Notes: generated from the letters alone by a model not told the origin. 45,088 nt of DNA from Pseudomonadota bacterium (GCA_021818505.1 JAKADX010000034.1:1-45088), one strand, 5' to 3'. Shown: positions 8,226-17,584, counted from the stretch's first letter. A program made the numbers and translations.

Positions 8226-9767
8226 ATGACCCACACCGCGCTGCGCCCCGAATTCGCGGACCTGATCGACGCGCAGGCGCCGGTCGAGCAGATCGCCTCC
8301 GGCTGCACCTTCACCGAGGGTCCGGTCTGGCATCCGCGCGAGCAGTTCCTGCTGTTCTCCGACATGCCCGGCGACGTGCGGCGCCGCTGGGACCGCCAGG
8401 GCGGGGTGCGGGAGGTGAAGCGGCCGGCCAACAAATGCAACGGCATGACCTACGATGCCGCCCTCAACCTGATCGTCTGCGAGCACGCGACCTCCGCGCT
8501 GGTGCGCGAGACGACCGACGGGCGGCGGGAGGTGCTGGCGACGCATTTCGAGGGGCGGGAGCTGAACAGCCCCAACGATGTCTGCGTCAAGTCCGACGGC
8601 GCGATCTATTTCTCCGACCCCTGGTACGGCCGGATGCCGGTCTATGGCGTGGAGCGGCCGCGCCAGCTCGGCTTTCAGGGCGTCTATCGCCTGCCGCCGC
8701 AGGGTGGCGCGCCGCAACTGCTGGTCGGACGCTCGCTGTTCGACCAGCCGAACGGCCTGTGTTTCTCGCCCGATGAGCGGCTGTTCTACGTCAACGACAC
8801 CGGGCTCGCGCTGATCCGCGTCTTCGACGTGGCCGCGGACGGCTCGCTGCACAACGGCCGGGTATTCGCGAGCGGCATCCGCTCCGACACGGAGCCGGGC
8901 GTGCCGGACGGCATGAAATGCGATGCGCTCGGCAATGTCTGGGTGACCGCGCCCGGCGGCGTGTGGGTGTACGCGCCGAGCGGTGACCTGCTCGGCAAGC
9001 TGCGCGTGCCGGAACTGGTGGCCAATCTCGCCTGGGGCGGGGAGGACTGGCGCACGCTGTTCCTGACCGCGACCAACTCGGTGTACGCCGTGCCCACCAG
9101 GATCGGCCCGCGAGCGGAGCCGTACATGCGCCCGGCGGCACAGGCGATGTCGGGCGCCGCGGCCCTGACGCTCGACCCCGCGCGCTGCGCGCTGCTGATC
9201 CAGGATTTGCAGAACGACGTGATCAGCGAGGGCGGCGCCTTTGCCCCCTCCGGCTCTCCGCTGCACGCGCGCGAGCAGCGCGTGGTCGAGAACGTGCGCG
9301 CGCTCGCGCAGGCGTGCCGCGCGCGCGGCGTGCCGGTGATCCATGTCTGGTTCATCGTCGAACCCGGATCGCCGGGGCTGACGCGCAACGCCCCGCTGTT
9401 CGAGGGGCTGGCCGCCGCCAACGCCGTGGTGCGCGGAAGCTGGGGCGCCGCCCCCGCGCCGGGGCTGGAACCCCAGCCGGGCGACTTCATCGTCGAGAAG
9501 ATGCGCATGAGCGCGTGGGAGGGCACGCGGCTGGAGACCATCCTCAAGGCGCTCGGCCGCGACACCATCATCGACACCGGCGCCTGGACCAACATGTCGA
9601 TCGAGCACACCGCGCGCACCGGCGCCGACAAGGGCTATCGCGTCATCGTGCCGCAGGACTGCACCTCGACCATGAACGCCGACTGGCAGCGCGCCGCGAT
9701 CGAGTACGCGATGCAGAACGTCGCCACCGTCACGACCGCCGCCGACGTGATCGCGGCCCTTCGCTGA
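8226..9767 (+). CDS. Fusion: SMP-30/gluconolactonase domain + isochorismatase-like domain
   Basis: This 513-residue two-domain protein has a strong GGAGG site before ATG 8226. Residues 1 to about 305 are an SMP-30/gluconolactonase/LRE six-bladed propeller that hydrolyses lactones in family members. The metal ligands are present: Glu31 (FTEGPVWH), Asn117 (NSPNDV), Asn176 (QPNGL) and Asp228 (PDGMKCD). From about residue 315 a cysteine-hydrolase fold follows, with Asp327 (LIQDLQND) and Lys425 (VEKMRMSAWEGT) of the usual Asp-Lys-Cys triad. The nucleophile position in GAWTNMSIEHTAR is Ser458, not Cys. One chain may therefore open a lactone and act on, or only bind, the product. The downstream aminotransferase starts 39 bases later, so the two may share a transcript. 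The substrate is unknown. Confidence 0.9.
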   Translation: MTHTALRPEFADLIDAQAPVEQIASGCTFTEGPVWHPREQFLLFSDMPGDVRRRWDRQGGVREVKRPANKCNGMTYDAALNLIVCEHATSALVRETTDGRREVLATHFEGRELNSPNDVCVKSDGAIYFSDPWYGRMPVYGVERPRQLGFQGVYRLPPQGGAPQLLVGRSLFDQPNGLCFSPDERLFYVNDTGLALIRVFDVAADGSLHNGRVFASGIRSDTEPGVPDGMKCDALGNVWVTAPGGVWVYAPSGDLLGKLRVPELVANLAWGGEDWRTLFLTATNSVYAVPTRIGPRAEPYMRPAAQAMSGAAALTLDPARCALLIQDLQNDVISEGGAFAPSGSPLHAREQRVVENVRALAQACRARGVPVIHVWFIVEPGSPGLTRNAPLFEGLAAANAVVRGSWGAAPAPGLEPQPGDFIVEKMRMSAWEGTRLETILKALGRDTIIDTGAWTNMSIEHTARTGADKGYRVIVPQDCTSTMNADWQRAAIEYAMQNVATVTTAADVIAALR

Positions 9768-9806
9768 ATCCCCTGCTCCTGCCACTATCCTTCAGGAATT
9801 CCCGCC

Positions 9807-11015
9807 ATGCTCCAGCTATCGCACCGGATGAGCCAGCTCGGCACGGAGGCCGCGTTCCAGGTGCTGGCGCGGGCGAGCGAATTGCAGCGCCAGGGCCGCG
9901 ACATCGTCAACCTGTGCATCGGCCAGCCCGACTTCCGCACGCCCGAGCACATCGTCGAGGCCGGGCGCAAGGCGCTGGCCGACGGCCATCATGGCTACAC
10001 CGTCGCCAACGGCATCCTGCCGCTGCGTGAGGCCGTGGTCGCCGACCTGCACCGCCGCCACGGTGTCACGCTCTCGCCCGCGCAGGTGCTGGTGGTGCCC
10101 GGCGGCAAGGTGACGATGTTCTTCGCCATCATGATGTTCGGCGAGGCCGGGACCGAGATCATCTATCCCAATCCCGGATTCCCGATCTACGAGAGCGTCA
10201 TCCGCTTCTCCGGTGCCACCGCCGTGCCGATGCCGCTGCACGAGAGCAAGGGGTTTTCGTTCAGCGCGGAGGAAGTGCTGGCGCTGATCACGCCGCGCAC
10301 GCGCCTGCTGATCCTCAACAGCCCCGCCAACCCCACCGGCGGCGTCGTGCCCAAATCGGAACTGGACACGCTGGTCGCGGGCCTGGAGCGGCATCCGCAC
10401 GTCGCGGTGATGTCGGACGAAATCTACGGCGAGATGCTCTACGAAGGCACGCACACCAGCCTGACCACCTATCCGCAACTCGCCGACCGCCTGATCCTGC
10501 TCGACGGCTGGAGCAAGACCTACGCGATGACCGGCTGGCGCCTGGGCTACGGCGTCTGGCCGCAGGAGCTTGTGGCGCACGCCGAGCGGCTCGCCATCAA
10601 CTGCCATTCCTGCGTCAACGCATCGGCGCAATACGCCGGCATCGCCGCGCTGACCGGCCCGCGCGAGCCGGCCGAACGCATGGTCGCCGCCTTCGCCGAG
10701 CGCCGCGGCTACATCATCCCGGCACTCAACGCGCTGCCCGGCGTGCGCTGCGTCAATCCCGGCGGCGCCTTCTACGCCTTTCCCAACATCACCGGCACCG
10801 GCCTGACCTCCCGCACGATGCAGACACGGCTGCTGGAGGAGGCCGGCGTGGCCACCCTCTCCGGCACCAGCTTCGGCGCCTTCGGCGAGGGCTATCTGCG
10901 CCTCTCCTACGCCGCCAGCCTGGAGATGCTGGCCGAGGCGGTGCGGCGGATCGGGGGGTTTTTGGAGCGGGCGGGGGTGGAGGGGCGGCGGAAGGCCGCC
11001 AAAGCAACGGGATAG
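9807..11015 (+). CDS. Pyridoxal-phosphate aminotransferase, class I/II
   Basis: This 402-residue cytoplasmic enzyme has the aspartate-aminotransferase fold type I. Recognisable blocks are the substrate loop NLCIGQPDFRTPEH, the cofactor-binding PGGKVTMFFAIM, the NSPANPTGG motif, DEIYGEMLY, and the Schiff-base lysine Lys237 in DGWSKTYAMTGWRLGY. The carboxylate-binding arginine lies in the C-terminal GYLRLSYAAS. It follows the SMP-30/isochorismatase fusion by 39 bases in the same direction, which suggests joint use in a catabolic route for an amino compound. Specificity cannot be read from the sequence. The last 15 codons (LERAGVEGRRKAAKATG) are low-complexity tail. Confidence 0.9.
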   Translation: MLQLSHRMSQLGTEAAFQVLARASELQRQGRDIVNLCIGQPDFRTPEHIVEAGRKALADGHHGYTVANGILPLREAVVADLHRRHGVTLSPAQVLVVPGGKVTMFFAIMMFGEAGTEIIYPNPGFPIYESVIRFSGATAVPMPLHESKGFSFSAEEVLALITPRTRLLILNSPANPTGGVVPKSELDTLVAGLERHPHVAVMSDEIYGEMLYEGTHTSLTTYPQLADRLILLDGWSKTYAMTGWRLGYGVWPQELVAHAERLAINCHSCVNASAQYAGIAALTGPREPAERMVAAFAERRGYIIPALNALPGVRCVNPGGAFYAFPNITGTGLTSRTMQTRLLEEAGVATLSGTSFGAFGEGYLRLSYAASLEMLAEAVRRIGGFLERAGVEGRRKAAKATG

Positions 11016-11199
11016 CTCGGAGATAGACGGAACGGCGCGACACGATGCCGCCCGAGCAAATCTGGTTATTCGGCTAGGCTTGTGGATGGTCGCGACGTCG
11101 CGGTCGAGCAGCACGCCGGACGCGCAGCGTGAGAGGACCCGGACGCGCGCACAAGACGGTCGATAACGAGACGGTCGAGTCCTTCGAACCATTCTATCG
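11016..11199. other. Non-coding stretch before the accessory cassette
   Basis: Together with the promoter and leader this is part of about 300 bases without a gene between the aminotransferase and the small membrane-protein gene. No open frame here has family features. Base composition falls from GC-rich to clearly AT-richer towards 11200, which marks the left border of the lower-GC patch. I see no clean terminator hairpin with a T-run for the aminotransferase. Confidence 0.5.
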
Positions 11200-11229
11200 T
11201 TGCATCCGTCTAAACTGTTTGCATACAAT
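11200..11229 (+). promoter_or_regulatory. Sigma-70-like promoter for the accessory cassette
   Basis: TTGCAT at 11200-11205 and TACAAT at 11224-11229 are separated by 18 bases and lie in an AT-rich island unlike anything else in the window. They sit about 95 bases ahead of the small membrane-protein start. The match to TTGACA/TATAAT is four of six and five of six. Confidence 0.5.
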
Positions 11230-11244
11230 AAAAACAAATCCGTC

Positions 11245-11261
11245 CGCGTGTCGTACACGCG
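11245..11261 (+). promoter_or_regulatory. Hairpin in the 5' leader of the cassette
   Basis: CGCGTGT and ACACGCG form a perfect 7-bp stem around a CGT loop, about 16 bases after the putative -10 box. It would lie at the very 5' end of the transcript. It could stabilise the mRNA or be an operator for a dimeric repressor. A second, smaller dyad (CCGCC/GGCGG around GAC) follows at about 11282-11294. Confidence 0.35.
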
Positions 11262-11321
11262 AGATTGTCGGGCGAATTTATCCGCCGACGGCGGGCCGAT
11301 CCTGCACACAAGGAATAGGCA

Positions 11322-11795
11322 ATGCCTGCACCACCAGCGATCCCGGATTATGAGACGATTGCCAAGGCAATCTTGGATCAACTTGGGGCGCAGATTGGGC
11401 TAGCCACCACCCTGGCGACAGCTGTAAGCGGTGGCTTGGTGGCGCTGGTAATTCAACTGGCAATCCATAACGGATCAGCAAATACAAAGATCGTACTTTC
11501 TGCGCGCTGGTGCATAATCATCGCTCTAATCCTTGAGGGAGTCTCGCTCGGTTTGGGATATCTTGCCCGCGCCGCAGTGACAGATGTCGCGCCAATTCTA
11601 ATGCGCCTACCAGCAAGTGCCTGGGAAAGTGCGTCCGGCGCCCAAATCATCGTGCATAAATTTTCTGATGTTCCATTTGGCGGCTCCTGGCAATTGGGTT
11701 TTTATACGGGCGCGCAGTTTGCTACACTTTTCCTAGGGATCGTATTTATTTCGATCCTTGCAGCTTGCAATCTTCACAAACTTCTCCCCAGGTGA
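11322..11795 (+). CDS. Small membrane protein of unknown function (three helices)
   Basis: I do not recognise a family. The 157-residue product has three hydrophobic segments: about residues 25-50 (LATTLATAVSGGLVALVIQL), 62-85 (CIIIALILEGVSLGLGYL) and 122-150 (LGFYTGAQFATLFLGIVFIS). A soluble loop of about 40 residues lies between the second and third. ATG 11322 follows AAGGAATAG, an acceptable ribosome binding site. Codon use is clearly less GC-biased than in neighbours, with many A/T third positions. The exported protein gene begins within 25 bases of its stop, so the pair is probably one transcript from the promoter at 11200. A membrane component working with an exported partner is an inference from layout only. 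Confidence 0.7.
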   Translation: MPAPPAIPDYETIAKAILDQLGAQIGLATTLATAVSGGLVALVIQLAIHNGSANTKIVLSARWCIIIALILEGVSLGLGYLARAAVTDVAPILMRLPASAWESASGAQIIVHKFSDVPFGGSWQLGFYTGAQFATLFLGIVFISILAACNLHKLLPR

Positions 11796-11819
11796 AACTT
11801 GAAAGCGGAGGACTGGGTC

Positions 11820-12350
11820 GTGCAGCGCAGAACAATGTGCAGTGCAATTGCCGCAATGGCCGCGAGCACACTGGTGCCAGTTGCCGCACGAGCACAGGCA
11901 TTTAGTGTTTTCGAGCAAGTGTATCGACTTCGTGAGCAACTTGCGAGGGATTTGTTCGATCCTGTCGTTCGCTTCGGGTTGGTAGAATTCGCCTCCGTGT
12001 TCCGCGACGCGCGCGTCAAAGCTGCTCCCCGAGGATACGAAAAAGACGAGAAGTACCAGAGTATCTCGCTTGAGATCTTGCAAGATCTGAAGGAAGTTCT
12101 GTCTAAATTTCCAAAAATGGGAAATTTTGCAGATAATTTTGTTCTAGATGCAAGGACTGCATACGAAATAAACCAGAAGAGCATAAGTGGTGTCTATGCG
12201 GCAGTTCGCAAGGAAGCAAATTTGCTCTTTATGCTGACAGATGACGATATTACTGATTTGCAGCTCAGAATTGCAGTAATATTGGATGGGATCGCCGAGA
12301 CGTTATGGAACAAAGCCCGTTCTATTACATTTTGTTATCCTTTTTGTTGA
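11820..12350 (+). CDS. Exported helical protein of unknown function
   Basis: I do not recognise a family. The 176-residue product starts at GTG 11820, eight bases after a perfect GGAGG (11807-11811). A TTG at 11799 is a possible longer start. The N-terminus has QRRTMCSAIAAMAAST and ends in VAARAQA, a signal peptide with an AxA cleavage site and a twin arginine, so Tat export is possible. The mature part is largely charged helix (FEQVYRLREQLARDLFDP, SLEILQDLKEVLSKFP) and ends in the odd tail FCYPFC with two cysteines. Like the gene before it, it is AT-rich for this genome. A REP-like palindrome and an IS110 fragment follow, consistent with acquisition. Confidence 0.65.
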   Translation: MQRRTMCSAIAAMAASTLVPVAARAQAFSVFEQVYRLREQLARDLFDPVVRFGLVEFASVFRDARVKAAPRGYEKDEKYQSISLEILQDLKEVLSKFPKMGNFADNFVLDARTAYEINQKSISGVYAAVRKEANLLFMLTDDDITDLQLRIAVILDGIAETLWNKARSITFCYPFC

Positions 12351-12404
12351 CAACGATCGCAGATACGTTTCGCGGGGACCCAACGCTTCTCGGTCATCCA
12401 GCGA

Positions 12405-12506
12405 GCGTAGCCCGGACCGCCGACTCCCTGTAGGGCGGGTGCAACCCGCCGACGCGAGCCGCACGCGGCACCGTCGATGCTGACGGCGCAGCCCGCGTAG
12501 CAACCA
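12405..12506. repeat. REP-like palindromic sequence
   Basis: The stretch contains GTAGCCCGGA and TAGGGCGGGTGCAACCCGCC, two elements typical of repetitive extragenic palindromes. The second forms a perfect 7-bp stem (GGCGGGT at 12434-12440, ACCCGCC at 12444-12450) with a GCA loop. It sits between the exported-protein gene and the IS110 fragment and may also serve as transcription terminator for the cassette. Only one copy is visible in this window, so repetition elsewhere is assumed from the motif. Confidence 0.45.
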
Positions 12507-12887
12507 TTAACCTCGTTCCGCATTCGGCATCCAAGGTGTTCCTCGCTGAACAGCGGTGTTGGCGTCGATGAGGAGTTTGCGGGCGCAGGCGACGAGGGCG
12601 GTCTTGTGCGGTTTGCCGCGCGCGATGAGGCGGGCGTAGAGCGCCTTCAGCGCCGGGTTCCAGCGGAACGCGGCGGGCAGGGCGGCGGCGTAGAGCGAGC
12701 GGCGCAGGCGGCCGCGTCCGCCCTGGCTGTGGCGCTGGTCGCGATGCGTGCCGCTGGCGTCGTCGAACCGGGCGATCTCGGCCAGGGCTGCGGCCTGCTC
12801 GCGCGACACGCGGCCGAACCCGGGCACGCGGAGGACGATGGTGATCGCGCGTCGCCGATGCGCCTTACACGTGCTGCCCGGCGCCAA
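12507..12887 (-). pseudogene. IS110-family transposase fragment (C-terminal domain)
   Basis: The frame encodes the C-terminal Transposase_20-type part of an IS110/IS116/IS902 transposase. RVPGFGRVSREQAAALAEIA and FDDASGTHRDQRHSQGGRGRLRRSLYAAAL carry the serine-containing SG-(x)n-QGGRG region. KALYARLIARGKPHKTALVACARKLL follows. The N-terminal RuvC-like DEDD domain is missing: upstream the frame runs into unrelated sequence and then the lipoprotein gene. Complete transposases of this family are about 340-400 residues, so this is a dead remnant. It borders the low-GC cassette on its right side. Confidence 0.8.
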
Positions 12888-12930
12888 TGGCTCCTGGCGC
12901 GTGATCCCCGGCCGGATGCATCCGCAGCGG

Positions 12931-13308
12931 TCAGGTCGCGCCGGAATGGATGCTGTTTTCCTTGCCGCTGTCGGTCAGGGTCGGCCGTGCGCCGGGGCTC
13001 GGCATTGTCCAGGTGACATCGTTATGCGCGCCGGTGATCTCGATCGTGCCGCCGGGCGCGACCTCCACCGAGACATCGTTGTGGTTGCCGCTGATCCTCA
13101 CCAGACGGCACGCCCCGGTCAGGTGCATTTCCACCCGGTTGCCGGCGATCAGCACAGGCCCGTCGCCGCACGGGACGCGCGCGGCGAGCCGCGTCTGCCG
13201 GTAAACGGTCCAACCGTTCTCGACCGTCGGGGTCGCCGCCGTCGTGTACATGCACCCGGCGAGCAGAACACAGCCGGCCGCAGTGGCAAGAGCCTTGGAC
13301 ACGGACAT
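12931..13308 (-). CDS. Small lipoprotein with DUF3060-like repeats
   Basis: The 125-residue product starts MSVSKALATAAGCVLLAGCMYTT, a lipoprotein signal with lipobox LLAGC, so it should be lipidated and anchored in a membrane. The mature part contains repeating short beta units (VLIAGNRVEMHLTGACRLVRISGNHNDVSVEV... IEITGAHNDVTW), with the GNHND/GAHND motif of DUF3060 proteins that suggests a small beta-solenoid. ATG 13306-13308 has GGGAG eight bases upstream. The longer upstream frame is proline/arginine-rich non-homologous sequence. It diverges from the conserved hypothetical gene at 13538. Function is unknown. Confidence 0.7.
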   Translation of the reverse strand: MSVSKALATAAGCVLLAGCMYTTAATPTVENGWTVYRQTRLAARVPCGDGPVLIAGNRVEMHLTGACRLVRISGNHNDVSVEVAPGGTIEITGAHNDVTWTMPSPGARPTLTDSGKENSIHSGAT

Positions 13309-13484
13309 GCGTGGCGCTCCCGTACTGGTAACCCGGTCAGCATGATCGCACCCGCGCCCGCGCGCCAGCCCTGCGCGGGCATCCGCGCCGCGCGCGGCCG
13401 TCCTCCCCGCCTCGGGGGCGCGGCGAGGCCTGGGAAGAGTCGGGGCGGGGCCGTTTGGCATCGCGCACAGGCTTTCGCACCTTC

Positions 13485-13500
13485 AGCGGAAAGTTCCGCT
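13485..13500. promoter_or_regulatory. Palindrome in the divergent intergenic region
   Basis: AGCGGAA and TTCCGCT form a perfect 7-bp inverted repeat with a 2-base spacer. It is 37 bases before the GTG at 13538 and about 180 bases from the lipoprotein start. Its place between divergent genes and its A/T-containing arms fit an operator for a dimeric regulator, but no known consensus is matched. Confidence 0.35.
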
Positions 13501-13537
13501 TGCCCAGCCCTGGCCCTGTCGTGTTAGTCATACTGTC

Positions 13538-14128
13538 GTGACCCACGCCGCTCCCCGCACCCCGGCCGAATGCTTCGCCGGCATCATCGCCTGGCTGAAC
13601 CGGGACCTCGCGGCCTGGGCGGCGAAGAACCGGCTGGCCGCACCGCTGATCCTGCTGCTCTGGCCGCGGCTCAACCGCCTCGCCATCCGCTTCACCGCCC
13701 TCGCCGCCCGCGTGGCCGCCGGCACCGCCGCGCCGCGCCGCAGCACCTCGCTCCGCGCGGCCGGCGCCCGGCCCCGCAAGCCCTATGCCCGCCTGCCGCG
13801 CGGCTTCGCCTGGGTGGTGCGGATGGTGCCGGGGACGGCGGCGTATGGCTCGCAGTTGCAGCACCTGCTGGCCGATCCCGAGATGGCGGCGCTGCTCGCC
13901 GCCGCCCCGCAGGCCGGGCGCCTGTTGCGCCCGCTCTGCCGGATGCTGGGGGTGCGCCCGCCGCCCGCGCTGACACCCGCGCTCGCCCGGCCGCCGCGCC
14001 CCGCCCGGCCGTCCGAGGCACCATCCCGCCCCGCCGCCGTTGGCCCCGCGTCGCCGGCCGCGCCACCCGCCACACCACCGCGCCCGCGCGCCGGTCCCGA
14101 CCCCTGCGCCCCGCCGATGCCGGCATGA
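13538..14128 (+). CDS. Conserved hypothetical protein (Acetobacteraceae type)
   Basis: This 196-residue protein of unknown function starts at GTG 13538. The conserved part is AECFAGIIAWLNRDLAAWAA, LILLLWPRLNRLAIRFTALAARV, then FAWVVRMVPGTAAYGSQLQH, LLADPEMAALLAAAPQAGRLLRPLCRMLGV. The last 60 residues are a proline/alanine-rich, probably disordered tail. I recall proteins with the same blocks from Acetobacteraceae genomes, but this is memory and not a search. One amphipathic hydrophobic stretch near residues 30-55 could be membrane-associated. It converges with ilvD across a strong hairpin. Confidence 0.6.
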   Translation: MTHAAPRTPAECFAGIIAWLNRDLAAWAAKNRLAAPLILLLWPRLNRLAIRFTALAARVAAGTAAPRRSTSLRAAGARPRKPYARLPRGFAWVVRMVPGTAAYGSQLQHLLADPEMAALLAAAPQAGRLLRPLCRMLGVRPPPALTPALARPPRPARPSEAPSRPAAVGPASPAAPPATPPRPRAGPDPCAPPMPA

Positions 14129-14185
14129 CGGCAGGGCGACGCACGCGCAAATCGTTCCATACAAGGAATGTACCGTGCCGCCTCC

Positions 14186-14209
14186 GCGCGGCCCGTGTCG
14201 GGGCCGCGC
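14186..14209. terminator. Hairpin between convergent genes
   Basis: GCGCGGCCC (14186-14194) and GGGCCGCGC (14201-14209) form a perfect 9-bp stem with a six-base loop. It lies between the ends of the hypothetical gene and ilvD, which point at each other. There is no T-run on either side, so it is a candidate bidirectional terminator by position and stability only. Confidence 0.45.
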
Positions 14210-14247
14210 AGGACGACAATGGGGGCGAATGCCCGCCGAGGCGCGAG

Positions 14248-16101
14248 CTACCGCCGGACCCGCTGGTCCACGTCGCGCACGGCGCCGCGCGCGGCGCTGG
14301 TGGTGAAGGCGGCATAGGCGCGCAGCGCGGTCGAGACCTTCCGGTCGCGGTTCGCGGGCTGCCACGCCTGCGCCCCGCGCGCCTGCATCGCCGCGCGCCG
14401 CTGCTGCAGGTCCTCCTCGGCGATGGCAAGCCGGATGGAGCGGGCCGGGATGTCGATCTCGATCCGATCCCCCTCCTCCACCAGCGCGATCACCCCGCCC
14501 TCCGCCGCCTCCGGCGAGACATGGCCGATGGACAGGCCGACGGAGCCGCCGGAGAACCGGCCATCGGTGACCAGGGCACAGACCTTTCCCAGCCCCTTCG
14601 ATTTCAGATAGCTGGTCGGATAGAGCATCTCCTGCATCCCCGGCCCACCCTTCGGCCCCTCGTAGCGGATCAGCACCACATCGCCCGCCGCCACGCGCCC
14701 GCCCAGGATGCCCTCGACCGCCGCCTCCTGGCTCTCGAAGATGCGGGCGGCGCCGGCGAAGTGCAGCAGGCTCGCATCCACGCCGGCCGTCTTCACGATG
14801 CAGCCGTCCTCGGCCAGGTTGCCGTACAGCACGGCGAGGCCGCCATCCTTGGAGAAGGCATGGGCGGCATCGCGGATCGCGCCGCGCTCGCGGTCCAGGT
14901 CCAGCGTCTCCCAGCGCACCGACTGGCTGAACGCCTCGGTGGTCGGCACGCCGCCGGGGGCGGCGCGGAAGAAGTCGTGCGCCGTCCGGCTTTCGGTGCG
15001 CCGCACATCCCACCGCGCCAGCGCCTCGCCGAGCGTGCGCGCATGGACGGTCGCGACAGTCGTGTCGATCAGCCCGGCGCGGTCGAGTTCGCCCACGATG
15101 CCCAGGATGCCGCCGGCGTGATGCACGTCCTCCACATGCACGTCGGGGACGGAGGGGGCGACCTTGCACAGCACCGGCACGCGGCGCGACAGCCGGTCGA
15201 TGTCGCGCATGGTAAAGTCCACCTGCGCCTCATGCGCCGCCGCCAGCAGGTGCAGCACCGTGTTGGTGGAACCGCCCATGGCGATGTCCAGTGTCATCGC
15301 GTTCTCGAACGCCGCGACTCCGGCGATGGCGCGCGGCAGGACGGTGGCGTCGTCTTCCTCGTAGTAGCGGCGGGCAAGATCCACGATCAGCCGCCCCGCT
15401 TCCACGAACAGGCCGCGGCGGTCGGCATGGGTCGCCACCACCGTGCCGTTGCCGGGCAGCGCAAGACCGAGGGCCTCCATCAGGCAGTTCATCGAATTGG
15501 CGGTGAACATGCCGGAGCAGGAGCCGCAGGTCGGGCAGGCGGAGCGTTCGATGACCTGCACTTCGGCATCGGTCACGCTGCTGTCGGCGGCGGCCACCAT
15601 GGCGTCGATCAGGTCCACCGCGCGCTGCGTGCCGCGATGCACCACTTTGCCCGCCTCCATCGGTCCGCCGGAGACAAAGACGGCGGGAATGTTGAGGCGC
15701 AGTGCCGCCATCAGCATCCCCGGCGTGATCTTGTCGCAGTTGGAGATGCAGACCAGCGCGTCGGCGCAGTGCGCGTTGACCATGTATTCGACGCTGTCGG
15801 CGATCAGCTCGCGTGACGGCAGGCTGTAGAGCATGCCGGAATGGCCCATGGCGATGCCGTCGTCGATCGCGATCGTGTTGAACTCCTTGGCCACGCCGCC
15901 CGCCGCCTCGATCTCACGGGCGACGAGCTGGCCGAGGTCCTTGAGGTGGACATGGCCGGGCACGAACTGTGTGAAGGAGTTGGCGACCGCGATGATCGGC
16001 TTGCCGAAATCGGCATCCTTCATCCCGGTGGCGCGCCACAGGCCGCGGGCACCCGCCATGTTGCGACCGTGGGTCGTCGTGCGCGACCGGTATGTGGGCA
16101 T
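14248..16101 (-). CDS. ilvD: Dihydroxy-acid dehydratase
   Basis: This 617-residue cytoplasmic Fe-S enzyme dehydrates 2,3-dihydroxy-isovalerate and its homologue in the third common step of valine and isoleucine synthesis. The N-terminus [26 protein letters not shown] is typical. Cluster cysteines lie in [10 protein letters not shown] and [19 protein letters not shown]. The sequences [22 protein letters not shown] and the C-terminal [19 protein letters not shown] complete the family pattern, and the length is normal. The start has AGGA about seven bases upstream. It is monocistronic. The branched-chain amino-acid uptake operon lies on the other side of a tRNA gene. Confidence 0.97.
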   Translation of the reverse strand: MPTYRSRTTTHGRNMAGARGLWRATGMKDADFGKPIIAVANSFTQFVPGHVHLKDLGQLVAREIEAAGGVAKEFNTIAIDDGIAMGHSGMLYSLPSRELIADSVEYMVNAHCADALVCISNCDKITPGMLMAALRLNIPAVFVSGGPMEAGKVVHRGTQRAVDLIDAMVAAADSSVTDAEVQVIERSACPTCGSCSGMFTANSMNCLMEALGLALPGNGTVVATHADRRGLFVEAGRLIVDLARRYYEEDDATVLPRAIAGVAAFENAMTLDIAMGGSTNTVLHLLAAAHEAQVDFTMRDIDRLSRRVPVLCKVAPSVPDVHVEDVHHAGGILGIVGELDRAGLIDTTVATVHARTLGEALARWDVRRTESRTAHDFFRAAPGGVPTTEAFSQSVRWETLDLDRERGAIRDAAHAFSKDGGLAVLYGNLAEDGCIVKTAGVDASLLHFAGAARIFESQEAAVEGILGGRVAAGDVVLIRYEGPKGGPGMQEMLYPTSYLKSKGLGKVCALVTDGRFSGGSVGLSIGHVSPEAAEGGVIALVEEGDRIEIDIPARSIRLAIAEEDLQQRRAAMQARGAQAWQPANRDRKVSTALRAYAAFTTSAARGAVRDVDQRVRR

Positions 16102-16454
16102 GTTCAGGATCCTTTGCTGTCGTGCCGCCGGGCCTGCCCGTGAGACGTGTACTGAGGCGAATGCGCAATCGGTTTAGCCGCTTGCCCCCCATTTCGCCAC
16201 CCCTCGGCCGGCACCCCCGGCCGCCTATCGGTTCGGCGCCGCGACGGCTTCCCCGCCGATGGCCCGCATCTGCCGATCGCGCCTGCCCTGCCCGCCGCCG
16301 CGGGCGGCGGGGTGACCACGTCGGCCGCCAGCTCCGGGTGATCGCGTGCGACGCCCCGATACGGGTGCTGTCGATGACCGGATACAAGCGCCCGGGCGCG
16401 GCCGCCGTCACGGCGCCGGGTTCGGACTTCGCGCGGACCTGTGGAGGGGTCGGA
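16102..16454. other. Non-coding region between ilvD and tRNA-Lys, with a hairpin
   Basis: About 350 bases hold the ilvD leader and the 3' flank of the tRNA gene (both minus strand). I see no credible gene. A perfect dyad CCCGCCGCC/GGCGGCGGG around GCG (16291-16311) is a strong 9-bp hairpin without a T-run. It could end the tRNA transcript. No branched-chain attenuator leader peptide with runs of Leu, Val or Ile codons is apparent. Confidence 0.4.
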
Positions 16455-16530
<76 letters not shown>

Positions 16531-16669
16531 ATCCGGGACGGCGCGGCTCATAGCAACCGCCGGGCCGGCTGTGAACCCCCGGCGCGCCGGCCCGCCCGCT
16601 TGCGCGGCACGCAACCCCGTGCTTCGGTGCTTGCATGAGCACCGCCATGACAGCCGCCGGAGGGGTTTT

Positions 16670-17580
<911 letters not shown>

Positions 17581-17584
<4 letters not shown>

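Noticed and set aside
8136-9785. Long minus-strand frame opposite the SMP-30 fusion
   Set aside because: Antisense to a gene with full catalytic motifs and strong ribosome binding site; no family features.
13516-13540. Direct repeat CTGTCGTG at 13516 and 13533
   Set aside because: Only eight bases long, and the second copy includes the GTG start; likely chance.
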